Shown here one piece after another: positions 1 through 6,110 of a stretch of DNA of 8,088 nucleotides. The stretch comes from CAZIMM01 sp964540415 (GTDB taxonomy: Bacteria; Bacillota; Clostridia; Oscillospirales; Acutalibacteraceae). Numbering within the stretch: the first letter of the stretch is position 1; each line of letters begins with the position of its first letter. The DNA lies in the NCBI GenBank assembly GCA_964540415.1, contig CAZIMM010000096.1, positions 1 through 8,088 on the forward strand, written 5' to 3'. Below the pieces are notes generated by a model. That model was not told the DNA's origin and did no database searches. It was given only the letters and a program-made list of their open reading frames with translations. Position numbers and translations under genes: made by a program.

Positions 1-1206
1 GAGGGTGACCCCGGCGCATTCATGGACAGAGCTGTCATCGAGGGTGACCCGCACAGTCTGATTGAGGGTATGCTCATCGGAGCTTACGCAATCGGCGCAA
101 CAGAGGCAATTGTTTATGTCCGCGCCGAGTATCCCCTTGCAATTGCAAGGCTTGAAAAGGCAATTGCTCAGGCAAAGGAATGGGGATATATCGGCAAAAA
201 CATTTTCGGCAGCAGCTTTTCATGCGATTTCAGAATCAAGGCCGGTGCCGGAGCATTTGTCTGCGGCGAAGAAACCGCACTGATTGAATCTCTTGAAGGC
301 AGCCGCGGTATGCCGCGCCTGAAGCCGCCGTTTCCGGCACAGTCCGGATACTGGCACAAGCCTTCCAACATCAACAACGTTGAAACCTATGCAAACGTCG
401 CATGGATAATTAACAACGGCGGCGAAGCATTTTCATCATTGGGCACACCGGACAGTAAGGGCACAAAGGTTTTTGCGCTCACAGGCAAAATCAAGCGCGG
501 CGGTCTTGTTGAAATTCCCATGGGCAAAACCCTGCGTGACGTTATATTTGACATCGGCGGCGGTATGCGCGGTGAATATAAATTTAAAGGTGTCCAGATG
601 GGAGGCCCGTCGGGCGGCTGTATTCCCGCCTCGCTTGTTGACACTGTTATCGACTACAAAAAGCTTTCCGCAACCGGCGCAATAATGGGCTCGGGCGGAA
701 TGGTTGTTATGGATGAAACGACCTGCATGGTCGGCATGGCAAAATTTTTCCTCGATTTCACGGCAAAAGAATCCTGCGGCAAGTGCACACACTGCAGAAT
801 CGGAACAACACGCCTGCTTGAAATACTCACAAGAATTTGTGCAGGTGACGGCAGACCGGGCGACATTGAATTGCTCGAGGACACATGCGCGCGAATCAAG
901 GAAGGCTCGATTTGCGGACTCGGCCAGACGGCTCCGAATCCTGTTCTCACAACATTGAAGTATTTCCGTGACGAATACGAGGCGCACATCAACGAAAAGC
1001 GTTGCCCTGCGTGTGAATGTATTGACCTCATTTCGTATACAATCGACAAGGAAAAATGTGTCGGTTGCTCTCTGTGCGCAAAGCGCTGCCCTGTTGATGC
1101 AATCAGCGGAGTTGTGAAGAAGACTTACACCATCGACCATGACAAGTGCATCAAGTGCGGAAGATGCTTTGATGCCTGCCGCTTCGGTGCGGTTGTGAAG
1201 AAATAA
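1..1206 (+). CDS. NuoF/HydB-like FMN and iron-sulfur NADH-oxidizing subunit, 5' partial
   Basis: This is the C-terminal 401 residues of a NuoF/HydB/HndC-type flavoprotein. Frame 1 is open from base 1 and begins with the FMN-site motif EGDPGAFMD, so the ATG at 22 is internal and the true start lies upstream. Seen next is the FMN-binding block GAGAFVCGEETALIESLEG (visible residues 82-100), then the N3-type 4Fe-4S site ESCGKCTHCR with Cys259, 262 and 265 and the fourth ligand Cys305 in SICGLGQ. After that comes a Cys-rich segment at 335-340 and a C-terminal double [4Fe-4S] ferredoxin domain (Cys353/356/359/363 and Cys383/386/389/393). The ferredoxin tail is typical of bifurcating HydB-type subunits and absent from ordinary complex I NuoF. 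The family normally has an N-terminal thioredoxin-like 2Fe-2S domain, which would be outside the window. In the family, the protein oxidizes or reduces NAD(H) at FMN in the cytoplasm. It sits directly upstream of the 905-residue partner, so the two are probably subunits of one complex. The family is certain; the exact complex is inferred. Confidence 0.95.
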   Translation, partial: EGDPGAFMDRAVIEGDPHSLIEGMLIGAYAIGATEAIVYVRAEYPLAIARLEKAIAQAKEWGYIGKNIFGSSFSCDFRIKAGAGAFVCGEETALIESLEGSRGMPRLKPPFPAQSGYWHKPSNINNVETYANVAWIINNGGEAFSSLGTPDSKGTKVFALTGKIKRGGLVEIPMGKTLRDVIFDIGGGMRGEYKFKGVQMGGPSGGCIPASLVDTVIDYKKLSATGAIMGSGGMVVMDETTCMVGMAKFFLDFTAKESCGKCTHCRIGTTRLLEILTRICAGDGRPGDIELLEDTCARIKEGSICGLGQTAPNPVLTTLKYFRDEYEAHINEKRCPACECIDLISYTIDKEKCVGCSLCAKRCPVDAISGVVKKTYTIDHDKCIKCGRCFDACRFGAVVKK

Positions 1207-1213
1207 GAGGTGA
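1207..1213 (+). promoter_or_regulatory. Ribosome binding site that selects the ATG at 1219
   Basis: GAGGTGA lies between the TAA stop of the upstream gene and the ATG at 1219, with 5 bases of spacing. A GTG at 1210 in the same frame would add three residues but lies inside this Shine-Dalgarno sequence, so ATG 1219 is the better start. Confidence 0.75.
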
Positions 1214-1218
1214 GTGAT

Positions 1219-3936
1219 ATGTTGAATATAAAAATCAACGGTGTTGACTGTCAGGTCGAGCCAGACACAACTATTCTTGAAGCGGCACGTGCCAATTCAT
1301 TTGAGATACCGACACTTTGCATGGATGAACGCGTTGAGACTTACGGTGCGTGCGGACTGTGCCTTGTTGAGGTTGAAGGTCTGCCGAAGCTTTTGCGCGC
1401 ATGCGCGTCAAAGGTCAGCGACGGAATGTCAATCTATACAATGTCGCCCAAGGTCATCCGCGCAAGACGTTTTGCGCTTGATATGCTGCTGTCGGACCAT
1501 GTCGGTGACTGTGTTGCTCCTTGCTCACACGCCTGTCCCGCCAACACAGACTGCCAGGCTTATGTCGGGCTTATTGCAAACGGCGAATATAAGGAATCGC
1601 TCAAGGTTATCAAGAAGAAGATACCGCTGCCTGCGTGCATCGGCAGAATATGCCCGCATCCGTGCGAACAGAATTGCCGCAGAGGGCTTGTTGATGCGCC
1701 GATAAGCATTGCCGCGCTCAAAAGCTTTGCTGCAGATTACGATTTGCGTTCGAGCAACACATATAAGCCTGATCTCCTGCCCCCGACGGGCAAAAAGGTC
1801 GCGGTTGTCGGCGGAGGCCCCGGCGGACTCTCGGCTGCATATTATCTGACAATCGGCGGCCACAGTGTAACAGTGTTTGACCAGATGCCCAAAATGGGCG
1901 GCATGCTGCGGTACGGAATTCCTCAATACCGTTTGGCGGACGAAGTTATCGACCGTGAAATTGCCCTCATTGAGGATTTAGGCGTAAAGCTTATTAACAA
2001 TTCAAAGCTCGGCGAGGACATTACACTCAAGGGTTTGCGCGCCGATTTTGATGCGGTTGTGCTTGCTGTCGGCGCATGGACAAGCGGCAAAATGCGCGTC
2101 AAGGGAGAGGATATGCCGGGTGTTCTCGGCGGAATTGATTTTCTGCGAGACACGGCGCTCGGGAATGCTCCGGAAATCGGTCAGCGGGTTGCAATCTGCG
2201 GCGGCGGCAACACGGCTATGGACGCTTGCAGAACAGCCGTCAGATTGGGTGCGAAGGAAGTCTATGTTGTATACCGCCGTACACGCGATGAAATGCCTGC
2301 AGAGAAGCTTGAAATCTGCGAAGCCGAGGAAGAAGGAGTTGTTTTCAAATTCCTCAACAATCCGGATGAGATTCTCGGAGAAAACGGCAGAGTTTCCGGC
2401 ATGCGGCTTCAGGTTATGCAGCTCGGCGAGCCTGACGAAAGCGGCAGGCGCTCCCCTGTTCCGGTTGAAGGAAAATTTGAAGAGCTCAAGCTTGACACTG
2501 TTATCATGGCAATCGGACAGAAGCTGAACTCAGTGGGTCTCGACGGTGTTGAGCTCAACAAACGCGGCAACATTTCGGCAGACGAAAGCACCTACCTCAC
2601 GAATCTTGACGGAGTTTTCGCAATCGGTGATTCAACAAACAAGGGTGCCTCAATTGCGATTGCCGCAATCGGCGAAGCGCAGCGCGCTTCGAACGTAATC
2701 TGCAGTTACCTTGACGGAGAAATCAAGGGCTATGAGAAGAGATACTATGTTGAAAAGACAGTCACTGCTGAGGATCTGAAGGACAAGGAAAAGCTTCCTC
2801 GCCATGACGTGCATCTTGTTTCTCCCGAAATCAGACGCACAAACTTTGAGCCTGTTGCCGATGTTCTCAGTGAAGAGGATGCGGTTGCCGAGGGCAGACG
2901 CTGCCTTGAATGCGGCTGCCTTGATTATCACAACTGCAAGCTCATAAAATACGCCCGTGAATACTCGGCAGACCCCTCTGTCTACTCCGGCAATAAGATT
3001 ATTCACGGCAAGGATTACAGCCACAAGTTCATCATCCGTGATATGGACAAGTGCGTGCTGTGCGGCCTTTGCGTGCGCATATGCGCCGAGAGAATGGGTA
3101 TCGGAGCCATCGGGCTTGTCGGCAGAGGCTTCGGCACGGTTGTTTCGCCTGAATTCCGCATAGGGCTTGATGAATCCCGCTGTACCTCCTGCGGTCAGTG
3201 CGTTACAGTTTGCCCGACAGGTGCTCTCATGGAGCGTGTGCCGTTCAAAAAAGATATCCCGCTTGAGGAAAACCACGTTGACACAGTCTGCAACGGCTGC
3301 GCCGTCGGCTGTGCGCTGAGAATGTATTATATCGGCTCAACTCCGACAAGGGCAATGCCTCTCGGCAGTGACGAGATTGTCTGCCCGTACGGTCGCTTCG
3401 GCTTCGGCAGCGCAAACAGCCCCGAACGTGTGACCTCGGCTGCCATTAAAGGTAATCAGGTTTCAGAGCAGGATGCTTATACCGCAATTGATGATGCACT
3501 GAAAAACGCGGGTGCAGACAAATCGGCGTTTGTTCTTTCGCAAAGCATGACAAATGAGCAGTTTGAAACTGCTCTCGAATTTGCAAGGAAATACAACTGC
3601 GATATTTTCGGTGTGCATGACAGCCTTGAAATTGTTGATGACCGTGACAAGTTCAACGTCCTTTTCGGTGACAACTATTCACTCGGTGCAAATGCTTTTT
3701 CATTCAAAAAGAACAGCATACCCGATTTGACAGCGGATTCCCTCAAAGATAAATCAGCCGTTGTCTGCTTTGGCGGCTGCAATCCGGAAGTTGAACCGGG
3801 CACATTCAAGGCGGTTGAAAGTGTGCTGCCCGTTGAATGTGACGTGCTTTTGCCATTGACTCCGTCAGCTTTCGTTAACGGCACGCTCACAGCGCCCGAC
3901 GGTTCAAAGCGAATGATGAAATCCATCTTGCAGTAA
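1219..3936 (+). CDS. Multidomain NADPH:FAD/iron-sulfur oxidoreductase, StnC-like (NuoG 2Fe-2S + GltD/NfnB + ferredoxin + molybdopterin-like remnant)
   Basis: This 905-residue cytoplasmic redox protein has a mosaic layout, numbered from ATG 1219. A plant-type/NuoG 2Fe-2S domain comes first (Cys34, 45, 48, 62). A GltD-type Fe-S domain follows (Cys98, 102, 106, 112 and Cys140, 145, 149, 153). The GltD/NfnB flavin domain has the FAD loop GGGPGG at 198-203, the NADPH loop GGGNTAMD at 328-335, then YRRTRDEMPA with Arg353, 354 and 356, which in this family bind the NADPH phosphate, and the FAD-closing IGD near 468-470. Next are an unusual CLECGC-x5-C motif (562-573), a double ferredoxin domain (612/615/618/622 and 655/658/661/665) and a molybdopterin-oxidoreductase-type 4Fe-4S motif (Cys691, 694, 698, 722). 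A shortened tail of about 160 residues ends the protein. I infer that it accepts electrons from the NuoF-like subunit and exchanges them with NADP(H), as in Sporomusa-type transhydrogenase Stn. No hydrogenase H-cluster motif is present. A formate dehydrogenase or glutamate synthase-like role is less likely, because the molybdenum domain is truncated and no gltA follows. Confidence 0.88.
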   Translation: MLNIKINGVDCQVEPDTTILEAARANSFEIPTLCMDERVETYGACGLCLVEVEGLPKLLRACASKVSDGMSIYTMSPKVIRARRFALDMLLSDHVGDCVAPCSHACPANTDCQAYVGLIANGEYKESLKVIKKKIPLPACIGRICPHPCEQNCRRGLVDAPISIAALKSFAADYDLRSSNTYKPDLLPPTGKKVAVVGGGPGGLSAAYYLTIGGHSVTVFDQMPKMGGMLRYGIPQYRLADEVIDREIALIEDLGVKLINNSKLGEDITLKGLRADFDAVVLAVGAWTSGKMRVKGEDMPGVLGGIDFLRDTALGNAPEIGQRVAICGGGNTAMDACRTAVRLGAKEVYVVYRRTRDEMPAEKLEICEAEEEGVVFKFLNNPDEILGENGRVSGMRLQVMQLGEPDESGRRSPVPVEGKFEELKLDTVIMAIGQKLNSVGLDGVELNKRGNISADESTYLTNLDGVFAIGDSTNKGASIAIAAIGEAQRASNVICSYLDGEIKGYEKRYYVEKTVTAEDLKDKEKLPRHDVHLVSPEIRRTNFEPVADVLSEEDAVAEGRRCLECGCLDYHNCKLIKYAREYSADPSVYSGNKIIHGKDYSHKFIIRDMDKCVLCGLCVRICAERMGIGAIGLVGRGFGTVVSPEFRIGLDESRCTSCGQCVTVCPTGALMERVPFKKDIPLEENHVDTVCNGCAVGCALRMYYIGSTPTRAMPLGSDEIVCPYGRFGFGSANSPERVTSAAIKGNQVSEQDAYTAIDDALKNAGADKSAFVLSQSMTNEQFETALEFARKYNCDIFGVHDSLEIVDDRDKFNVLFGDNYSLGANAFSFKKNSIPDLTADSLKDKSAVVCFGGCNPEVEPGTFKAVESVLPVECDVLLPLTPSAFVNGTLTAPDGSKRMMKSILQ

Positions 3937-3945
3937 AATTAATAT

Positions 3946-3998
3946 AAAAACGGGGAAGTATCGAACACAAAATGTGTTAAAGATACTTCCCCGTTTTT
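3946..3998. terminator. Strong Rho-independent terminator, probably bidirectional
   Basis: A hairpin starts 9 bases after the stop of the redox operon. The outer arms, 3946-3962 and 3982-3998, are perfect 17-base complements that include AAAAA on the left and TTTTT on the right around a CGGGGAAGTATC core. After a 1x3 internal loop, the arms 3964-3969 (AACACA) and 3973-3978 (TGTGTT) pair around an AAA triloop. The T tract serves + strand transcripts, and the A tract becomes a T tract for galU on the - strand, whose stop is 51 bases away. It lies between convergent genes, as expected for a shared terminator. Confidence 0.93.
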
Positions 3999-4048
3999 GC
4001 TGCATTGATATTTATTGTTCAATAATAAGTAATGAAACTTTTGTCAAA

Positions 4049-4936
4049 TCAGAACGTCTTGACAAGCTCCTTGAGGTAGTTTTTGAAGTCCTCACCGATT
4101 TCCTTGTGAGCAAGCGCAACCTCACAGTTTGCCTTCATTATACCGAGCTTGTTGCCCATGTCATAACGGATGCCTTCAAAGTCAACCGCCGTAAGCTTGC
4201 CTTCGCCGGCAAGATGGTTCATGGCATCGGTGAGATAAAGCTCCGCACCCTCAGGGGTCTTTTCAAGGTAGTATTCAAGCAGACCAAAGGTTTCGGGCGG
4301 CAGAATAACCCTGCCGAGAATCGAGAAGCAGGACATAATCTGCTCCTCTTTCGGCTTTTCGATAATTGCGTGGCAACGCATAACCCTGTCCTCACCCTCA
4401 ATCGGTGTAACATCCAAAGAGCAATATTTCATAACGTCCTTGCGGGGAACTTCCTTCACACCGACAGTACCGCAGCCGTACTTTTCGTATGCACGGCAGA
4501 GCTGGGACGTGACCGGGTTTTCGTAATTGATGATTACGTCGTCACCGTAAAGCACGGCAAAAGGCTCATTGCCGACAAAGGATTTTGCACACAGAACGGC
4601 ATGTCCGAGACCCTTTGTGACCTTCTGACGCAGGAAATAGATGTTTGCAAGGTTTGCAACAGCTTTGACTTCCTCGTAAATATCCTTCTTGTCGGGGTTG
4701 TCCTTGAGTTTTGCCTCAAGCTCAAAGGCGTGGTCAAAATGGTCCTCAATAACACCCTTGCCGCGGTTGGTGATGACAAGGATGTCCTCAATTCCGGCGG
4801 CGACAGCTTCCTCAACAATGTATTGAATCGCCGGTTTGTCCACTATGTTCAGCATTTCCTTCGGAACTGCTTTGGATGCGGGCAGAACTCGTGTGCCGAG
4901 ACCGGCTGCCGGAATAATTGCTTTTTTGATTTTCAT
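4049..4936 (-). CDS. galU: UTP--glucose-1-phosphate uridylyltransferase (UDP-glucose pyrophosphorylase)
   Basis: This 295-residue protein catalyses UTP + glucose-1-phosphate to UDP-glucose + pyrophosphate, supplying UDP-glucose for glycolipids, polysaccharides and cell-wall polymers. The length is normal for bacterial GalU. Seen are the N-terminal nucleotide-binding signature AAGLGTR at 10-16, followed by PKEML at 25-29, VDKP at 32-35, the GLGHAV segment at 109-114, the metal/nucleotide motif GDD at 131-133, IIEKP at 191-195 and YDMGNKLG near the C-terminus. The ATG at 4934-4936 is preceded by a good GGAGGAA ribosome binding site at 4942-4948. The gene starts 30 bases after the stop of the RING/DUF2628 gene on the same strand, with no visible promoter in the gap, so the two are probably cotranscribed. 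Transcription likely ends in the shared hairpin at 3946-3998. One loop after EKP departs from the usual GalU sequence (MSCFSILGR in place of an APSN-type segment), but the family call is firm. Confidence 0.96.
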   Translation of the reverse strand: MKIKKAIIPAAGLGTRVLPASKAVPKEMLNIVDKPAIQYIVEEAVAAGIEDILVITNRGKGVIEDHFDHAFELEAKLKDNPDKKDIYEEVKAVANLANIYFLRQKVTKGLGHAVLCAKSFVGNEPFAVLYGDDVIINYENPVTSQLCRAYEKYGCGTVGVKEVPRKDVMKYCSLDVTPIEGEDRVMRCHAIIEKPKEEQIMSCFSILGRVILPPETFGLLEYYLEKTPEGAELYLTDAMNHLAGEGKLTAVDFEGIRYDMGNKLGIMKANCEVALAHKEIGEDFKNYLKELVKTF

Positions 4937-4966
4937 GTTGTTTCCTCCGATATATTGATTTTATTG

Positions 4967-5944
4967 TCAAACAATGTAATTTGCAAGCATCATGATAATT
5001 CTGTTGCCAATCAGTGCGCCGAGAGCCGCCAGCAGCGACACTCCGCCGGTTGCGATAATTAAAATCTTCTGCTTCTGTCTGTCCTCGTTCGAGATTTGTT
5101 TTATTTCTTTAATTTTGCTGATGCATTTCTTTTTGTAGAATATATTAGCCGTCAATCCGGCAATAATCTGAAGCACAAGCGGCACGGCAAGATATAAAGC
5201 CACCGTTGAAAAATCCGGCGCAACGCTTGCAACGAAGGTGTCCATTGCACTTTCGATTACGGCGTCATCCGTCACACCGGAGACGGAGGCGTTGAATATT
5301 TCAACTGCCGAGGTATACCTGTCCAGCACACCGGAAATCGGAACGCTGAACAGCAGTGAGGCAACAAGATAAACAGTTATCGCCACAGCCGCAACTTTGT
5401 ATATTTTTCGGTAGAATAACCAATAAGGAGAAAAGAAAAATGCCGCCCAGTTCCAAGTAATCTTTTTGCCGTTGTTCATTTTGCGGAATTTCGGGATATA
5501 TCTGTCAGCATTCACACCGATGTGAGCGGCCATTTCGGGAGCAGTCACTCCGTCGAACTCCGGCTCGGCATCATCGGCATTGAAAAACTTTTCAAAATCT
5601 GCGGCGGCAACCGGCGGCACAGCATGAGAAAAGACAAAATTTGCACCGCAATTCGGACAGCTTCTGCTGCCGAGCTGAAGCTCATTTCCGCAATCAGGGC
5701 AGGTAAACGTCGGAAAGCTCTGCAGGTTCTTTTCGCTTTCCTTTTCTGTTTGTGCATTCCCGTCATCGGTTTCAGCGGGATGCCACAGATATTTCTGCCC
5801 GTGGAGAGCAGCGTTTGCACAGCAGCCGGTCTGAGCCCAGCAAGTTCTGTGATGCGGTGAACCGCATTCGGGGCAAACAACAACATCGTCGCCGCTGCTG
5901 AATTCCTTGCGGCAGGCAACACATTGCTGATTTTCGTAATTCAT
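4967..5944 (-). CDS. Membrane protein with prokaryotic RING finger, zinc ribbon and DUF2628 domain
   Basis: This is a 325-residue protein of unknown function, numbered from the ATG at 5942-5944. Residues 8-41 form a treble-clef/RING-like zinc finger (Cys8, 11, 24, 27, His31 or His32, Cys35, Cys41) with the CPECG and HHRTCW signatures of the prokaryotic RING family. Residues 82-99 form a classical zinc ribbon (CPDCG...CPNCG). An acidic linker leads to a DUF2628-type region, with GVNADRYIPKFRKM at 143-156 and WNWAAFFFSPYWLFYRK at 164-180. Hydrophobic segments at about 184-203, 248-269 and 294-312 are likely membrane helices, and a basic Lys-rich stretch lies between the last two. No signal peptide is seen, so the zinc domains are probably cytoplasmic. 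In known families such modules are associated with membrane or envelope functions without a defined reaction. It leads a probable operon with galU, which hints at an envelope role, but this is only context. Confidence 0.88.
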   Translation of the reverse strand: MNYENQQCVACRKEFSSGDDVVVCPECGSPHHRTCWAQTGCCANAALHGQKYLWHPAETDDGNAQTEKESEKNLQSFPTFTCPDCGNELQLGSRSCPNCGANFVFSHAVPPVAAADFEKFFNADDAEPEFDGVTAPEMAAHIGVNADRYIPKFRKMNNGKKITWNWAAFFFSPYWLFYRKIYKVAAVAITVYLVASLLFSVPISGVLDRYTSAVEIFNASVSGVTDDAVIESAMDTFVASVAPDFSTVALYLAVPLVLQIIAGLTANIFYKKKCISKIKEIKQISNEDRQKQKILIIATGGVSLLAALGALIGNRIIMMLANYIV

Positions 5945-5950
5945 AAACTG

Positions 5951-5956
5951 CCTCCT
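5951..5956 (-). promoter_or_regulatory. Ribosome binding site that selects the start at 5944
   Basis: On the - strand AGGAGG lies 6 bases before the ATG at 5942-5944. The frame stays open upstream to an ATG at 5966-5968, but that site has no Shine-Dalgarno sequence and would add eight residues that do not belong to the zinc-finger fold. Confidence 0.85.
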
Positions 5957-5970
5957 ATCTGCTAACATAT

Positions 5971-5999
5971 AATATATACATTTTCTGCATAAAATTCAA
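5971..5999 (-). promoter_or_regulatory. Sigma-A-like promoter for the RING/DUF2628-galU unit
   Basis: Read on the - strand, TTGAAT (5999 to 5994) is a -35 box matching TTGACA at 4 of 6 positions, and TATATT (5976 to 5971) is a -10 box matching TATAAT at 5 of 6, separated by exactly 17 bases. Transcription would start near 5964, giving a 5' leader of about 20 bases that contains the AGGAGG site. This is inferred from consensus only. Confidence 0.6.
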
Positions 6000-6042
6000 T
6001 ACCATTGGCCAAAAAACAAAACATATTTTTTATTTTATGTTC

Positions 6043-6071
6043 TTTACTTTACGCATAAAACAGTATATAAT
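6043..6071 (+). promoter_or_regulatory. Sigma-A-like promoter for prfB
   Basis: TTTACT (6043-6048) and a perfect TATAAT (6066-6071) are separated by 17 bases. The sequence just upstream (about 6011-6040) is runs of A and T and could act as an UP element. Transcription would start near 6078, about 33 bases before the prfB ATG. A GGAG ribosome binding site lies at 6101-6104, with 6 bases of spacing to the start. Confidence 0.6.
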
Positions 6072-6110
6072 TATTAAGATATTTTAAATAAAGAGAAAAC
6101 GGAGATTTTT

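Noticed and set aside
22..24. ATG at 22 as the start of the NuoF-like gene
   Set aside because: The frame is open to base 1 and the preceding residues EGDPGAF are part of the conserved FMN motif, so the gene is 5' truncated by the window.
1..50. Direct repeat GAGGGTGACCC at 1-11 and 40-50
   Set aside because: Both copies encode the EGDP residues of the conserved FMN-site region, so this is protein conservation and not a mobile or regulatory repeat.
436..1140. A 234-codon - strand frame across the NuoF-like gene
   Set aside because: It is a shadow of a well-supported gene, with Cys- and Arg-rich translation and no family resemblance.
1210..1212. GTG at 1210 as the start of the 905-residue protein
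   Set aside because: It falls inside the Shine-Dalgarno sequence that is correctly spaced for ATG 1219.
2650..3276. A 208-codon - strand frame across the ferredoxin part of the 905-residue protein
   Set aside because: It is antisense to conserved cluster motifs, with no ribosome binding site or domain of its own.
1219..3936. Iron-only hydrogenase identity for the multidomain protein
   Set aside because: The ferredoxin domains resemble those of HydA, but none of the H-cluster motifs (TSCCPxW, MPCxxKxxE) occur, and the tail resembles NuoG/formate dehydrogenase instead.
3999..4048. Possible second hairpin between the terminator and galU (ATTGA...TCAAT)
   Set aside because: Only 4-5 A/T-rich base pairs can form, which is not distinguishable from chance.
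3974..5062. A 362-codon open frame on the + strand opposite galU
   Set aside because: It is antisense to galU, which has full family motifs, a ribosome binding site and a terminator. Its translation has no recognisable domain, and it begins inside the terminator hairpin.
5945..6110. Riboswitch or small RNA in the divergent spacer
   Set aside because: The spacer is short and A/T-rich and already holds two promoters and two ribosome binding sites. No extended pairing was seen.
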